Part shown: in pieces, positions 42,112 to 50,519 of the stretch | Numbering within the stretch: position 1 is the first letter of the stretch | How the letters are laid out: the number at the start of each line of letters is the position of its first letter | Origin: Streptomyces sp. RB17 | Lineage (GTDB): Bacteria > Actinomycetota > Actinomycetes > Streptomycetales > Streptomycetaceae | Assembly: GCF_009604455.1 (NCBI RefSeq) | Contig: NZ_WEGL01000008.1 | Coordinates: forward strand, 62,001 to 126,000 | Length of the DNA stretch: 64,000 bases | Direction of reading: 5' to 3' | Made by a program: the position numbers and the translations under genes | Notes under the pieces: generated by a model | The model's input: the letters and a program-made list of their open reading frames with translations, nothing else | What the model was told of the DNA's origin: nothing | Databases searched by the model: none

Positions 42112-44277
42112 TCACGCCTGGACGGCCAGGACCAGCGGCAACACCGCCCGTGCGCCGGATTTTCTGAGCAGACGTGCCGCGACCGCGAGGGTCCAGCCCG
42201 TCTCCGTGAAGTCGTCGACCAGCAGCACCGGGCCGTCGGCCGCGGTGAGCGCCGAAGCGAGGGCGAGCGGTACCGTCAGCGCACCGTCGAGGGCCTTCAG
42301 CCGCTGCGCGCTGTTGCTGCGTGACACCCGCGGCACGTCCTCGGCGTACGCCACGGAGCCGAGCAGCGGCAGCCGGCCCACCTCGGCGATCCGGGAGCCC
42401 AGGGAGTCGATCAGCAAGGGCCGGGTCCGCGAGGCGACGGTGACGACACCCACCGGCCGTGCCTGGACGCCCGGCGCATCGGAAGCCCAGCCGCCGGGGC
42501 CCTTCGCCCAGTCGGCCAGGACGCCGACCACGGCCCGCGCCACATCGTCCGGCACAGCGGTGTCCGGTGCCTGGGGCGCGAGGAGCGGACGCAGCCGGTT
42601 GCCCCAGCCGATGTCCGAGAGCCGGCCCAGGGCCCGCCCCGGCGAGGCCTGTTCACCGGCCGGAATGCGTCCCTTGAGATCGATGCCGATGGCCGGCAGG
42701 CCCGTCGGCCACATGCGGCGCGGCTCCACCTCCACGCCGGCCCGGCCCAGGTCGCTGCGCGCGGCGTCCACCGCCACCGTGGACGTGTCGGCGGAGAAGC
42801 GCGGTCCGGCGCAGTTGTCGCAGCGGCCGCAGGGGCTGGCACCCTCGTCGTCCAGCTGACGCTGCAGGAACTCCATCCGGCACTCGGTGGTGGACGCGTA
42901 GGCGCGCATCGCCTCCTGCTCGGTCGCGCGTTGCCGGGCCACCCAGTCGTAGCGCTCGGTGTCGTACGACCAGGGCTCCCCGGTGGCGATCCAGCCGCCC
43001 TTGACGCGGCGGACCGCTCCGTCCACGTCGAGGACCTTGAGCATGGTCTCCAGCCGGGAGCGGCGCAGCTCGACCAGCGGTTCAAGCGCGGGCAGCGACA
43101 GGGGGCCGTCCGCCCGGGCCAGGACGTCCAGGGTGCGCCGGACCAGCTCTTCGGAGGGGAAGGCGAGCGACGCGAAGTACTGCCAGATCGCCTCGTCCTC
43201 CCTGCCCGGCAGCAGCAGCACCTCGGCGTGTTCGACACCGCGGCCCGCCCGGCCGACCTGCTGGTAGTAGGCGATGGGTGAGGAGGGGGAGCCGAGGTGG
43301 ACCACGAAACCGAGATCCGGCTTGTCGAAGCCCATACCGAGCGCGGAGGTGGCGACCAGCGCCTTGACCCGGTTGGCGAGCAGATCGTCTTCGGCCTGCT
43401 GGCGTTCGGCGTTCTCCGTCTTGCCCGTGTACGAGGCGACGGTGTGCCCCCGCTGTCGCAGAAACGCGGTGACCTCCTCGGCGGCGGCGACGGTGAGCGT
43501 GTAGACGATGCCCGAGCCCGGCAGGTCGTCGAGATGCTCGGCGAGCCAGGCCATCCGGTGCGCGGCATCCGGCAGCCGCAGCACGCCGAGGCTGAGGCTC
43601 TCCCGGTCCAGCGGTCCGCGCAGCACCAGGGCGTCCGAGGTACCGCCGGTGCCCAGCTGCTCGGCGACATCCGCGGTCACCCGGGCATTGGCCGTGGCCG
43701 TGGTGGCCAGCACGGGGACACCGGGCGGGAGATCGCCGAGCATGGTGCGCAACCGCCGGTAGTCGGGCCGGAAGTCGTGACCCCAGTCGGAGATGCAGTG
43801 GGCCTCGTCCACGACCAGCAGTCCCGTCGCGGCGGACAGCTTGGGCAGGACCTGGTCGCGGAAGTCCGGGTTGTTCAGCCGCTCCGGGCTGACGAGCAGG
43901 ACATCGACCTCGCCGGCCGCGATCTCGGCCTGGACGGTGTCCCACTCCTCGGAGTTGGAGGAGTTGATGGTGCGGGCATGGATACCGGCTCGGGCCGCGG
44001 CCTCCACCTGATTGCGCATGAGCGCGAGCAGGGGCGAGACGATCACCGTGGGCCCGCTGCCTCTGGCCCGCAGCAGCGAGGTCGCCACGAAATACACCGC
44101 GGACTTGCCCCATCCGGTGCGCTGCACCACCAGGGCCCGGCGCCGCTCGGCCACCAGTGCCTCGATCGCCCGCCACTGGTCCTCGCGCAGCCGGGCCGCG
44201 CCCGTGGCATCCCCGACGAGCCGGGCGAGGACGGCGTCCGCCTGCGCCCGGAGATCCGCGTTGCTCGTGTGCTCCAT
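42112..44277 (-). CDS. RecQ-family helicase with C-terminal phosphoribosyltransferase-like domain
   Basis: About 721 residues from ATG 44277 (MEHTSNADL); longer starts exist. Helicase motifs: RTGWGKSAVYF (I), VVDEAHCISDWGHDFRPDY (II), LATTATANARV (III), and VATSALGMGFDKPDLGFVVH with QQVGRAGRG (V-VI). The zinc ribbon is CRMEFLQRQ...CGRCDNC. After this the protein does not continue into a normal winged-helix/HRDC; instead residues ~600-720 include TRPLLIDSLGSRIAEVGRLP and VLLVDDFTETGWTLAVAARL, the VDDxxxTG PRPP-binding signature of phosphoribosyltransferases. It is divergent from a DUF4192 gene. In S. coelicolor a RecQ homologue is at this place. The role of the added domain is unknown. Confidence 0.88.
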   Translation of the reverse strand: MEHTSNADLRAQADAVLARLVGDATGAARLREDQWRAIEALVAERRRALVVQRTGWGKSAVYFVATSLLRARGSGPTVIVSPLLALMRNQVEAAARAGIHARTINSSNSEEWDTVQAEIAAGEVDVLLVSPERLNNPDFRDQVLPKLSAATGLLVVDEAHCISDWGHDFRPDYRRLRTMLGDLPPGVPVLATTATANARVTADVAEQLGTGGTSDALVLRGPLDRESLSLGVLRLPDAAHRMAWLAEHLDDLPGSGIVYTLTVAAAEEVTAFLRQRGHTVASYTGKTENAERQQAEDDLLANRVKALVATSALGMGFDKPDLGFVVHLGSPSSPIAYYQQVGRAGRGVEHAEVLLLPGREDEAIWQYFASLAFPSEELVRRTLDVLARADGPLSLPALEPLVELRRSRLETMLKVLDVDGAVRRVKGGWIATGEPWSYDTERYDWVARQRATEQEAMRAYASTTECRMEFLQRQLDDEGASPCGRCDNCAGPRFSADTSTVAVDAARSDLGRAGVEVEPRRMWPTGLPAIGIDLKGRIPAGEQASPGRALGRLSDIGWGNRLRPLLAPQAPDTAVPDDVARAVVGVLADWAKGPGGWASDAPGVQARPVGVVTVASRTRPLLIDSLGSRIAEVGRLPLLGSVAYAEDVPRVSRSNSAQRLKALDGALTVPLALASALTAADGPVLLVDDFTETGWTLAVAARLLRKSGARAVLPLVLAVQA

Positions 44278-44419
44278 GCGTCCCATACAACAGGACGGGA
44301 CCGACAAGCGGGCGGCCCACCGCCCCGGCTGTGGACAACCGGGACGGCCTTGTCGTGTTCCTGATCCGACTTGTCCACAGGCCCAACCGGAATCTCGAGA
44401 TCCGCGAGATCGTCTGCGC

Positions 44420-45985
44420 ATGACGAATCACAGCGAAACCACCGGACCGTTCGAAAACGGCGACATCTCGGGGCAGGAGCCGCTCACCGGCCTGTCCGCG
44501 CACGACACGCAGGTCACCCTGCGCACCCCGGCCGAGCTGGCCGACGCCCTCCCCTACCTCCTCGGCTACCGGCCGGAGGACAGCATGGTGCTGGTGGCCC
44601 TGCACGACCGTGAAGGCCGGGGCAGGTTCGGCGGCCGGGCCCGGCTAGGCATCCCGGCGGACGAGGAGGACTGGGAGGCGGCCGCACGCCAGCTGGCCCA
44701 CGGCCTGGTGACCGGCAGTGAACGGCGGGGTGCCCGGCCCGAACAGATGGTGGCCTACGTCTGCCAGGAACCGGCCCCGGGAGAGTCCGGCCGCGACGTC
44801 AAGCGACGGCTCGAGCGGCTGGCCCACCTGCTGCGCACCCAGTGCGGCGAGCGCGACGTGCCGGTCATCGAGGCACTGTGCATCTCCGACGGCCGCTTCT
44901 GGTCGTACTGCTGCCCGGTCGAGAGCTGCTGCCCCGAGGACGGCTCGCCAATGGGCCTGCCCGGCACCTCCGTCCTGGCCGCCGCGGCCACCTACGCAGG
45001 CATCCAAGTGCGCGGCACACTCCGGGAGTTGCGTGCCAGGCTGCAGCCCTGGGAGACGACCGCGGCCCTGGAGCAGGAGATCGCCCTGGACACGGCCGGC
45101 ATGACGCTGGTGCCGCGCATTCTCGACGAGGTGTCCCGCGCGGAAGTGGCACAGGAGACCCTGGACCTCGCCGAGCGGATCATCGACCGCTTCGCCGCCG
45201 CGGCACCGGTGTCCGGCACGCATCCGGCGGACCTGCGCGACGACCGCCTGCTCGCACACGACGAGGCGGCGACTTTGATCCTCGGGCTCCAGGACCGCAC
45301 GACCCGCGACCGCGCGGCCGCGTGGATGGAGGGCGACGCGGCCGGTCCGGCCCTCCGGCTCTGGCGCGCCCTGGCCCGCCGCTGCGTCGGACCCTACGGC
45401 GAGCACGCCGCGGCCCCACTGACCCTGGCCGGCTGGGTCGCGTGGTCGACGGGTGACGAGTTGGAGGCCCGTGAGGCACTCGCCATGGCGCTGGGCGCGG
45501 ATCCCGAATATCTGTTCGCCCGGCTGTTGCACCAGGCCTGCAACGAAGGCCTCGACCCGGAAGCGATCCGCCGCTGTCTGCGCGCCGACCGTGCGGATCG
45601 CGTGAGGCGTACGCCGGCGGACACCGGCTCACAGTCGCACGCGGAGGAGAAGACGACCCCGGCCGAGTTGCCGGCAGCCGAAGACGCGACAGGGACCACC
45701 CGAGCCGACGACCAGGGCGGCGACGAAGTGGGCCGGGAGACGGGCACGCGCCGACGACGCCGTGTGCGACCGGCCGACGGCGGCGATGCCCGCCGCGCGG
45801 CCAGGCCCACGGGCGGACGGCGGAGGCCGGCCGGATCCCACCCCGGCCCGTCGGCTGCCGAACCCTCGCGCCCCGGCAGCCGGGGCCTCGGCGACGCCCG
45901 CACGCGTGCGGCGGAACAGAGCGGCACCACGGCCGGCTCTCCCCTGACGAAGAACGACCACCGCAAGCCTGAAGGAGAGGCGTGA
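44420..45985 (+). CDS. DUF4192 domain protein
   Basis: 521 residues. The conserved N-terminal ~380 residues contain LRTPAELADALPYLLGYRPEDSMVLVAL, the DUF4192 signature, then VAYVCQEPAPGESGRDVKRRL, CISDGRFWSYCCPVESCCPEDG, SVLAAAATYAGI and the C-terminal GWVAWSTGDELEAREALAMALGADPEYLFARLL TPR-like block. The last ~130 residues are Arg/Ala/Gly-rich and probably disordered. ATG 44420 is chosen at the first conserved residues; the ribosome site is poor. DUF4192 proteins are actinobacterial with no known biochemical role. The Cys cluster (CC...CC) may bind metal. Confidence 0.85.
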   Translation: MTNHSETTGPFENGDISGQEPLTGLSAHDTQVTLRTPAELADALPYLLGYRPEDSMVLVALHDREGRGRFGGRARLGIPADEEDWEAAARQLAHGLVTGSERRGARPEQMVAYVCQEPAPGESGRDVKRRLERLAHLLRTQCGERDVPVIEALCISDGRFWSYCCPVESCCPEDGSPMGLPGTSVLAAAATYAGIQVRGTLRELRARLQPWETTAALEQEIALDTAGMTLVPRILDEVSRAEVAQETLDLAERIIDRFAAAAPVSGTHPADLRDDRLLAHDEAATLILGLQDRTTRDRAAAWMEGDAAGPALRLWRALARRCVGPYGEHAAAPLTLAGWVAWSTGDELEAREALAMALGADPEYLFARLLHQACNEGLDPEAIRRCLRADRADRVRRTPADTGSQSHAEEKTTPAELPAAEDATGTTRADDQGGDEVGRETGTRRRRRVRPADGGDARRAARPTGGRRRPAGSHPGPSAAEPSRPGSRGLGDARTRAAEQSGTTAGSPLTKNDHRKPEGEA

Positions 45986-46855
45986 TCGCCGTGCGGGGGA
46001 GCACGGGCGCGTACCCGGTCGAGCAGGCCCGTCCGAGGAAGACGCCTGGCGCATCGACGGAGTCGGCGGGAGGCGACGCACACCCCCAGCAACTGCTCCG
46101 GCAGCGATCTCCCGCGAGCCGGTGCGGCGGCCCTGGCAGTGGCACTTCACGGCCGCCAGGCCGACCGGGTCCATCGCCGTCCCCGACTGCTCGGGGCGCA
46201 TGCGAGGGGCCGTCGCGCGTCCGGTGGTGGAAGCGGTTCGTGGCCGGCCTGAGCGGCATCGCTCCTTTCTTGCGCCGTCACTCGGTGGGTGTCGCGGAGA
46301 CGAGCCGTGACGCGGACCAGCCCCCTTCCGTCCACCTGAGTGGCGGAACGCCTGGCTGGCCCCTGCCGCCGTACGACCTCTGTCCGGCGGGGCGTCCCAC
46401 GGGTCGCCGGCATGTTCGAGGCGCCGCGAGCGCAGAGAAAGCCACCCCATGCACCAGCAGCCGACTCCGCCCTTCGCCACCGACGACGAACGTCCGTCCC
46501 TGGGACAGTCGTGTGTGGTCGCCGCCGGACGGTGCCGACGTCACCGCACGGCAGGCCATCGCCGCCCCACCGTCACCCAGGGACCTCGGGCCGAACTCCG
46601 CGCCAGGCCACGACAGGCCGCGGACTTCGGATCCAGAGCTAGGCCGGGGCAGGCCAGGTGAGCATCATGATCAGGGAAGCCGCGCCCCGTTCCCCGTGCG
46701 CATCAGACGGCTGGGGCTCGCCCGGCCGAGGAGGCCTGCAACTGGCAGTGTGACCTCGTACGACGCCACGGAGACGAAGAACGGCAGCCGGTCCTGCGCC
46801 CCATACGAGAACGAAGCGGAACCATCATCGATGCGGCCGGGGAAGGGAGTGTTTA

Positions 46856-46870
46856 TCGTCAGGCAGACGA
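46856..46870. promoter_or_regulatory. candidate operator of the Nudix regulator
   Basis: TCGTC-aggca-GACGA, five-base arms ending one base before the -10 hexamer at 46872. Position suits autorepression by the NrtR-like protein. Short, so uncertain. Confidence 0.33.
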
Positions 46871-46871
46871 C

Positions 46872-46877
46872 TATGAT
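46872..46877 (+). promoter_or_regulatory. -10 hexamer before the Nudix regulator
   Basis: TATGAT six bases before ATG 46884, a near-consensus -10. Suggests a leaderless transcript. Confidence 0.48.
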
Positions 46878-46883
46878 CGCGGC

Positions 46884-47642
46884 ATGCCCTACGACCCGTC
46901 AGCCTTTCCGCCCTTCGCCGTCACCGTGGACCTGGTCGTGCTGACCGTGCGCCGCCACGCCCTGTGCGCGCTGGCGATCCGCAGGGGCGAGCCCCCGTTC
47001 CAAGGGCGCTGGGCGCTGCCCGGAGGTTTCGTAAGGGCCGATGAGGACCTCACCCAGGCGGCGGCGCGCGAGCTCGCCGAGGAGACGGGGCTGTGTGCGC
47101 ACGACCCGTCGGCCCCGGTTCAGGACAACGGGGCTCATCTCGAACAGCTCGCCACCTACGGGGACCCCAAGCGGGACCCGCGCATGCGCGTGGTGAGCGT
47201 CGCGCACCTCGCGCTCGCGCCCGACCTGCCCGCCCCACGAGCAGGAGGCGACGCCGCCAACGCGCGCTGGGCGCCGGTCGAGGAACTGCTCCAGCAGGGC
47301 GGTTACGGCCGCGACGGCGAGGCCGTGGCACCGCTCGCCTTCGATCACGCCCAGATCCTCGCCGATGGCGTGGAACGGGCCCGGTCCAAGATCGAGTACT
47401 CGTCGCTGGCCACCGCGTTCTGCCCACCCGAGTTCACCGTCGGCGAGTTGCGCCGGGTGTACGAGGCGGTGTGGGGAGTGGCCCTCGACCCGCGCAACTT
47501 CCACCGCAAGGTCACGGGAACCCCCGGATTCCTCGTCCCCACCGGAGGGACGACCACGCGCCAGGGCGGTCGGCCGGCGCAGCTTTTCCGGGCCGGCGGT
47601 GCCACCCTGCTCAACCCGCCGATGCTGCGCCCCGAGGTCTGA
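46884..47642 (+). CDS. NrtR-like Nudix-domain transcriptional regulator
   Basis: 252 residues. The Nudix domain carries VDLVVLTVRRHALCALAIRRGEPPFQGRWALPGG and an intact Nudix box in GGFVRADEDLTQAAARELAE then ETGL (G-x5-E-x7-REU-x-EE-x-GU). Residues ~165-252 form a winged-helix region: YSSLATAFCPPEFTVGELRRVYEAVWG, NFHRKVTGTPGFLVP, the NrtR pattern. NrtR proteins sense ADP-ribose and repress NAD or pentose genes; the intact box means hydrolase activity may remain. No NAD gene lies next to it. A short palindrome at 46856 overlapping its promoter could be its own operator. Confidence 0.88.
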   Translation: MPYDPSAFPPFAVTVDLVVLTVRRHALCALAIRRGEPPFQGRWALPGGFVRADEDLTQAAARELAEETGLCAHDPSAPVQDNGAHLEQLATYGDPKRDPRMRVVSVAHLALAPDLPAPRAGGDAANARWAPVEELLQQGGYGRDGEAVAPLAFDHAQILADGVERARSKIEYSSLATAFCPPEFTVGELRRVYEAVWGVALDPRNFHRKVTGTPGFLVPTGGTTTRQGGRPAQLFRAGGATLLNPPMLRPEV

Positions 47643-47752
47643 GGCGCACGGGCGGGGCGTCGGTTCCGCCGAACGGCGGACGTGAACCGGGTCCATCGGC
47701 AGCACGTGTGGTAGTAGACCGGGTGGTACCCGAAAAAACGGACATCACACGC

Positions 47753-47758
47753 TATCTT
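47753..47758 (+). promoter_or_regulatory. -10 hexamer before the ABC fusion gene
   Basis: TATCTT seven bases before GTG 47766; the alternative TTG start at 47757 would overlap it, which supports the GTG. Confidence 0.42.
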
Positions 47759-47765
47759 GCTGCAG

Positions 47766-50357
47766 GTGATCCAGGCCTTCGGACTGACCAGCAACCCCCG
47801 CAAGGCGCACCCGCCCGCCGTCGACGATGTCTCCTTCGAAGCACACGCGGGACACGTCACCGTGCTCCTCGGAGGCGCCGGCGCGGGCAAGACGACGACG
47901 CTCAGACTGATGCTCGAACTTCAACAGGGGCGCGGCATCACCTACTTCAGAGGGCGACCCCTGCACCGGATCGCCCATCCCGCGCGGGAAGTCGGCGTGC
48001 TCCTCGGCGACGTACCGGGGCATCCGGCCCGCTCGGTGCGCGGACATCTGCGCATGTTGTGTGCGGCCTCGGGAGTTCCGGCGCGACGGGCCGACGAGGT
48101 CCTGGAAGTGGTCGGCCTCGTCAGCTTCCGCGAGGAGCGCCTCGGCACGCTCTCGCGCGGGATGGACCGCAGGCTCGGCCTGGCCTGCGCTCTGCTGCCC
48201 GATCCGCACACGCTCGTCCTGGACGAGCCCGCCGGCGGTCTCTCTGTCCGTGAGGCGCAATGGCTGCACGACACGCTGCGAGCCCACGCCGGCCAGGGTG
48301 GCACGGTGCTCCTCACCACGGCCGACCCCAAGGAGGCCGCGCGCAGGGCCGACCGGGTCGTGACCCTCGACGGCGGCAGAATCGTGGCCGACCAGGTGGC
48401 CGGGGAGTTCGCCCGTACCCGGCTGCGTCCGCGCGTGGCGGTCCGCAGCCCGCAGGCAGCACGGCTCGCCACCCTGCTCGCCAAGGAGGCCCGTACCGCG
48501 CGCCGGTCCGTCGAGGTCGTACGGGAGGGCGGCAACCACCTCTCGGTGTACGGCACCACGACCGCCGATGTCGGCGAGACGGCGTTCCGTCACGGCATCC
48601 TCGTGCACCAACTCGCGGACGAGATCGGCGACATGGGGCCGGGATCCGGTACCGGGGCAAGCGTCTCGTCCGCGGAGCCGACCCCGGATTCGGAGAGCGA
48701 GACACCTGCGGAGCTGGAACACGCCGGGCCCGGACCGTCGGCCACGGAACCCGAGCCGTCGGTCCGCGGCTTGCCGACGGTGGATGCGGGTGCCTCGGGG
48801 CTCGCCCTGGCCGCGTCCGCGTCCGGCATTCCGACGCCCGGTTCGTCGGTGGCCGAGTCCGGAGCACCGGTACTGGCCGAGTCCGGAGCACCGGCACTGG
48901 ACGCGTCCGTGTCGGAGCCGGCCCCTGCGGCGTCCGGCCTCGCGTCGGGTGAGCCGGGCACCATCGCGTCGGGTTCCTCCGGGCGGGAGCGGGCCACCCT
49001 GCCGTTCGGCTTCTCGGTGGGAGTACGGGAGAGCGGCCCAGCGCAGACCCCGGCGGGGCTGCGGGCCGTTTCCGGCGCCTCCTCGGGCGAGGAGCCGCCG
49101 GCGGGCGAGCGGGCACGGGCCCTCAGCGGTGAGCAGCCGTCGCTCAGGGAGACGTGCGAGCCCGGGCAGGGGACGGCGCACACCGAGCCCGTCGAGCGTG
49201 TTCCGGCCGAGGGTGCGCCGCTGGGCGACGCGACCCCGGGAACCGGCGGGAGGACGATCGGCGATGTCGGGCCCGTGGGTGAGGACGCCCTCGACGGAGG
49301 TGCCGCAGCGGTGCCCGCCGAGGTGCTCGTGGGAGCCGACGGAGGCCGGACCGCCGACGCCGCGGCCACCACGGACGCCGGGGGCGACGCGGCCTCGGCC
49401 GCCCAGGAACCGCAGACCGGCGCCGCGAGCACGATGGCGCCGGGCATCTCCGGCCTGAGCACCCGCCTCCCCGGCGCCAGAAGGCCCGGCACCGGTCAGC
49501 CGCAGGCCACCGGCGCCGCCCGCCCCGAGGGTGTACGTTCTCCTGATCCCCTTTCCCCCCTCCCACCCCCCATCCCCGTCCGCCCCGCCCCCAGCCCCCT
49601 CCGCCCCCTTCGCTACGAGATCCGGCGCGCCGCCGGCATCGGCGTCGGCTTCGTCACCTGCGGTGCCGTACTGGCGGTGTCCGCGCTCACCGCCGTACTG
49701 CTGGCCAGGATCGGGCACACCCCGCAGGCGCGGCTGTTCGCCGCGTGGCCGCGGGAGCTGCCGCTGCCGCCCGCGGCGCTCGCGGCTGGGCTGCTCGGTG
49801 CGCTGGCCTTCGGGGACGAGTTCCGCCACCCCGCCCTCGCGGCGGACCGCGGCACCGTGCCCCGACGGCTGGGGCTGCTCACCGCGAAACTGCTCGTCTC
49901 CGGGGCCACCGCGGCCATGCTGGCCTTCCTCACCGTGGGCTGCGACGCCGAAGCGCTCTACATCGTCTACGGACGGGAGCTGACGCAAGTTCCCGCGGAC
50001 TGGCTGTCGCTGGGCGCGAGTTGGTTCTGTCTGATCGTCGGCTGCGCCTGGGCAGGTGTGCTGGCGGCCGGTGTGTTCCGGTCCACCACGGGCGGCCTGG
50101 CCGCCGTACTCGCCGTACCCGTTGTCGTCGTCCCCCTCGTGCACGAGGTGATGCACGGGCCCGCCCTGCGCTTGGCCGACGGGTTTCCGGTGCGGATGCG
50201 AGAGCTCTTGCTGCTGCAGTGGCCCTTCGGCGGCGAGCGCTATCTGCTCGGGATGGCGCGGGTGTTCGCCCAACCCGTGGGCAGCGCACTGGTGTTGTCG
50301 CTGTCGGCGCTGCTGTGCGCGTATCTGTTCACCACACTGCGCACCCGGTTCCGGTGA
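47766..50357 (+). CDS. single-chain ABC transporter: ATPase, long disordered linker, six-TM permease
   Basis: 863 residues. ATPase (~1-215): Walker A GGAGAGKTTT (residues ~36-45), signature LSRGMDRRL instead of LSGGQ, Walker B TLVLDEPAGGL, and LLTTADPKEA where the H-loop His would be expected. Residues ~290-610 are low complexity (Ala, Ser, Pro, Glu, Gly) with a repeated LAESGAPxL unit. The C-terminal ~240 residues hold six hydrophobic helices (GVGFVTCGAVLAVSALTAVLL, AALAAGLLGALAFG, GATAAMLAFLTVG, LIVGCAWAGVLAAG, AAVLAVPVVVVPLVHEV and ALVLSLSALLCAYLF), like an ABC-2 permease. Substrate unknown. It stands directly before whiH. The orthologous S. coelicolor gene is at the same place as far as I recall. 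Confidence 0.82.
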   Translation: MIQAFGLTSNPRKAHPPAVDDVSFEAHAGHVTVLLGGAGAGKTTTLRLMLELQQGRGITYFRGRPLHRIAHPAREVGVLLGDVPGHPARSVRGHLRMLCAASGVPARRADEVLEVVGLVSFREERLGTLSRGMDRRLGLACALLPDPHTLVLDEPAGGLSVREAQWLHDTLRAHAGQGGTVLLTTADPKEAARRADRVVTLDGGRIVADQVAGEFARTRLRPRVAVRSPQAARLATLLAKEARTARRSVEVVREGGNHLSVYGTTTADVGETAFRHGILVHQLADEIGDMGPGSGTGASVSSAEPTPDSESETPAELEHAGPGPSATEPEPSVRGLPTVDAGASGLALAASASGIPTPGSSVAESGAPVLAESGAPALDASVSEPAPAASGLASGEPGTIASGSSGRERATLPFGFSVGVRESGPAQTPAGLRAVSGASSGEEPPAGERARALSGEQPSLRETCEPGQGTAHTEPVERVPAEGAPLGDATPGTGGRTIGDVGPVGEDALDGGAAAVPAEVLVGADGGRTADAAATTDAGGDAASAAQEPQTGAASTMAPGISGLSTRLPGARRPGTGQPQATGAARPEGVRSPDPLSPLPPPIPVRPAPSPLRPLRYEIRRAAGIGVGFVTCGAVLAVSALTAVLLARIGHTPQARLFAAWPRELPLPPAALAAGLLGALAFGDEFRHPALAADRGTVPRRLGLLTAKLLVSGATAAMLAFLTVGCDAEALYIVYGRELTQVPADWLSLGASWFCLIVGCAWAGVLAAGVFRSTTGGLAAVLAVPVVVVPLVHEVMHGPALRLADGFPVRMRELLLLQWPFGGERYLLGMARVFAQPVGSALVLSLSALLCAYLFTTLRTRFR
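48846..48905 (+). repeat. short coding repeat in the ABC linker
   Basis: GTCCGGAGCACCGGTACTGG and GTCCGGAGCACCGGCACTGG follow each other about 30 bases apart, spelling ESGAPVLA-ESGAPALD. Part of the low-complexity linker. Confidence 0.6.
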
Positions 50358-50519
50358 CGCCCGTGCGTCCACTTCCGATCCCGCCGTGTGCACAACTCCC
50401 CGCGGTAAGCCCATTTCTTTCCGATAAGGCGTCAATTGCGACGGGGTGAGCGATCACCCTTTCGTGTGCTTTTCACCAAAGACCTCAAGGGAGTTGAAGC
50501 CGACGCCGACAAAGGATCC

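Larger units (their letters stand above)
45986..46883. other. 900-base region with no confident gene
   Basis: A GTG at 45982 overlaps the DUF4192 stop and has GGAGAG before it, as in a coupled downstream gene, but after ~35 codons the frame loses codon bias. Another frame between 45984 and 46309 reads SEEDAWRIDGVGG and later EPVRRPWQWHFTAARPTGS before stopping at TGA. This could be a decayed or frameshifted small gene. The rest, to the Nudix promoter, is unstructured on inspection. Confidence 0.4.

Noticed and set aside
45982..46944. A 320-codon forward frame spanning the gap and the start of the Nudix gene
   Set aside because: It overlaps the Nudix gene in another frame, loses codon bias after the first 35 codons and has no recognisable domain.
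47745..50435. Long reverse frame opposite the ABC fusion gene
   Set aside because: Composition is a by-product of the low-complexity linker and third-position bias; no motifs, while the forward frame has full ATPase motifs.
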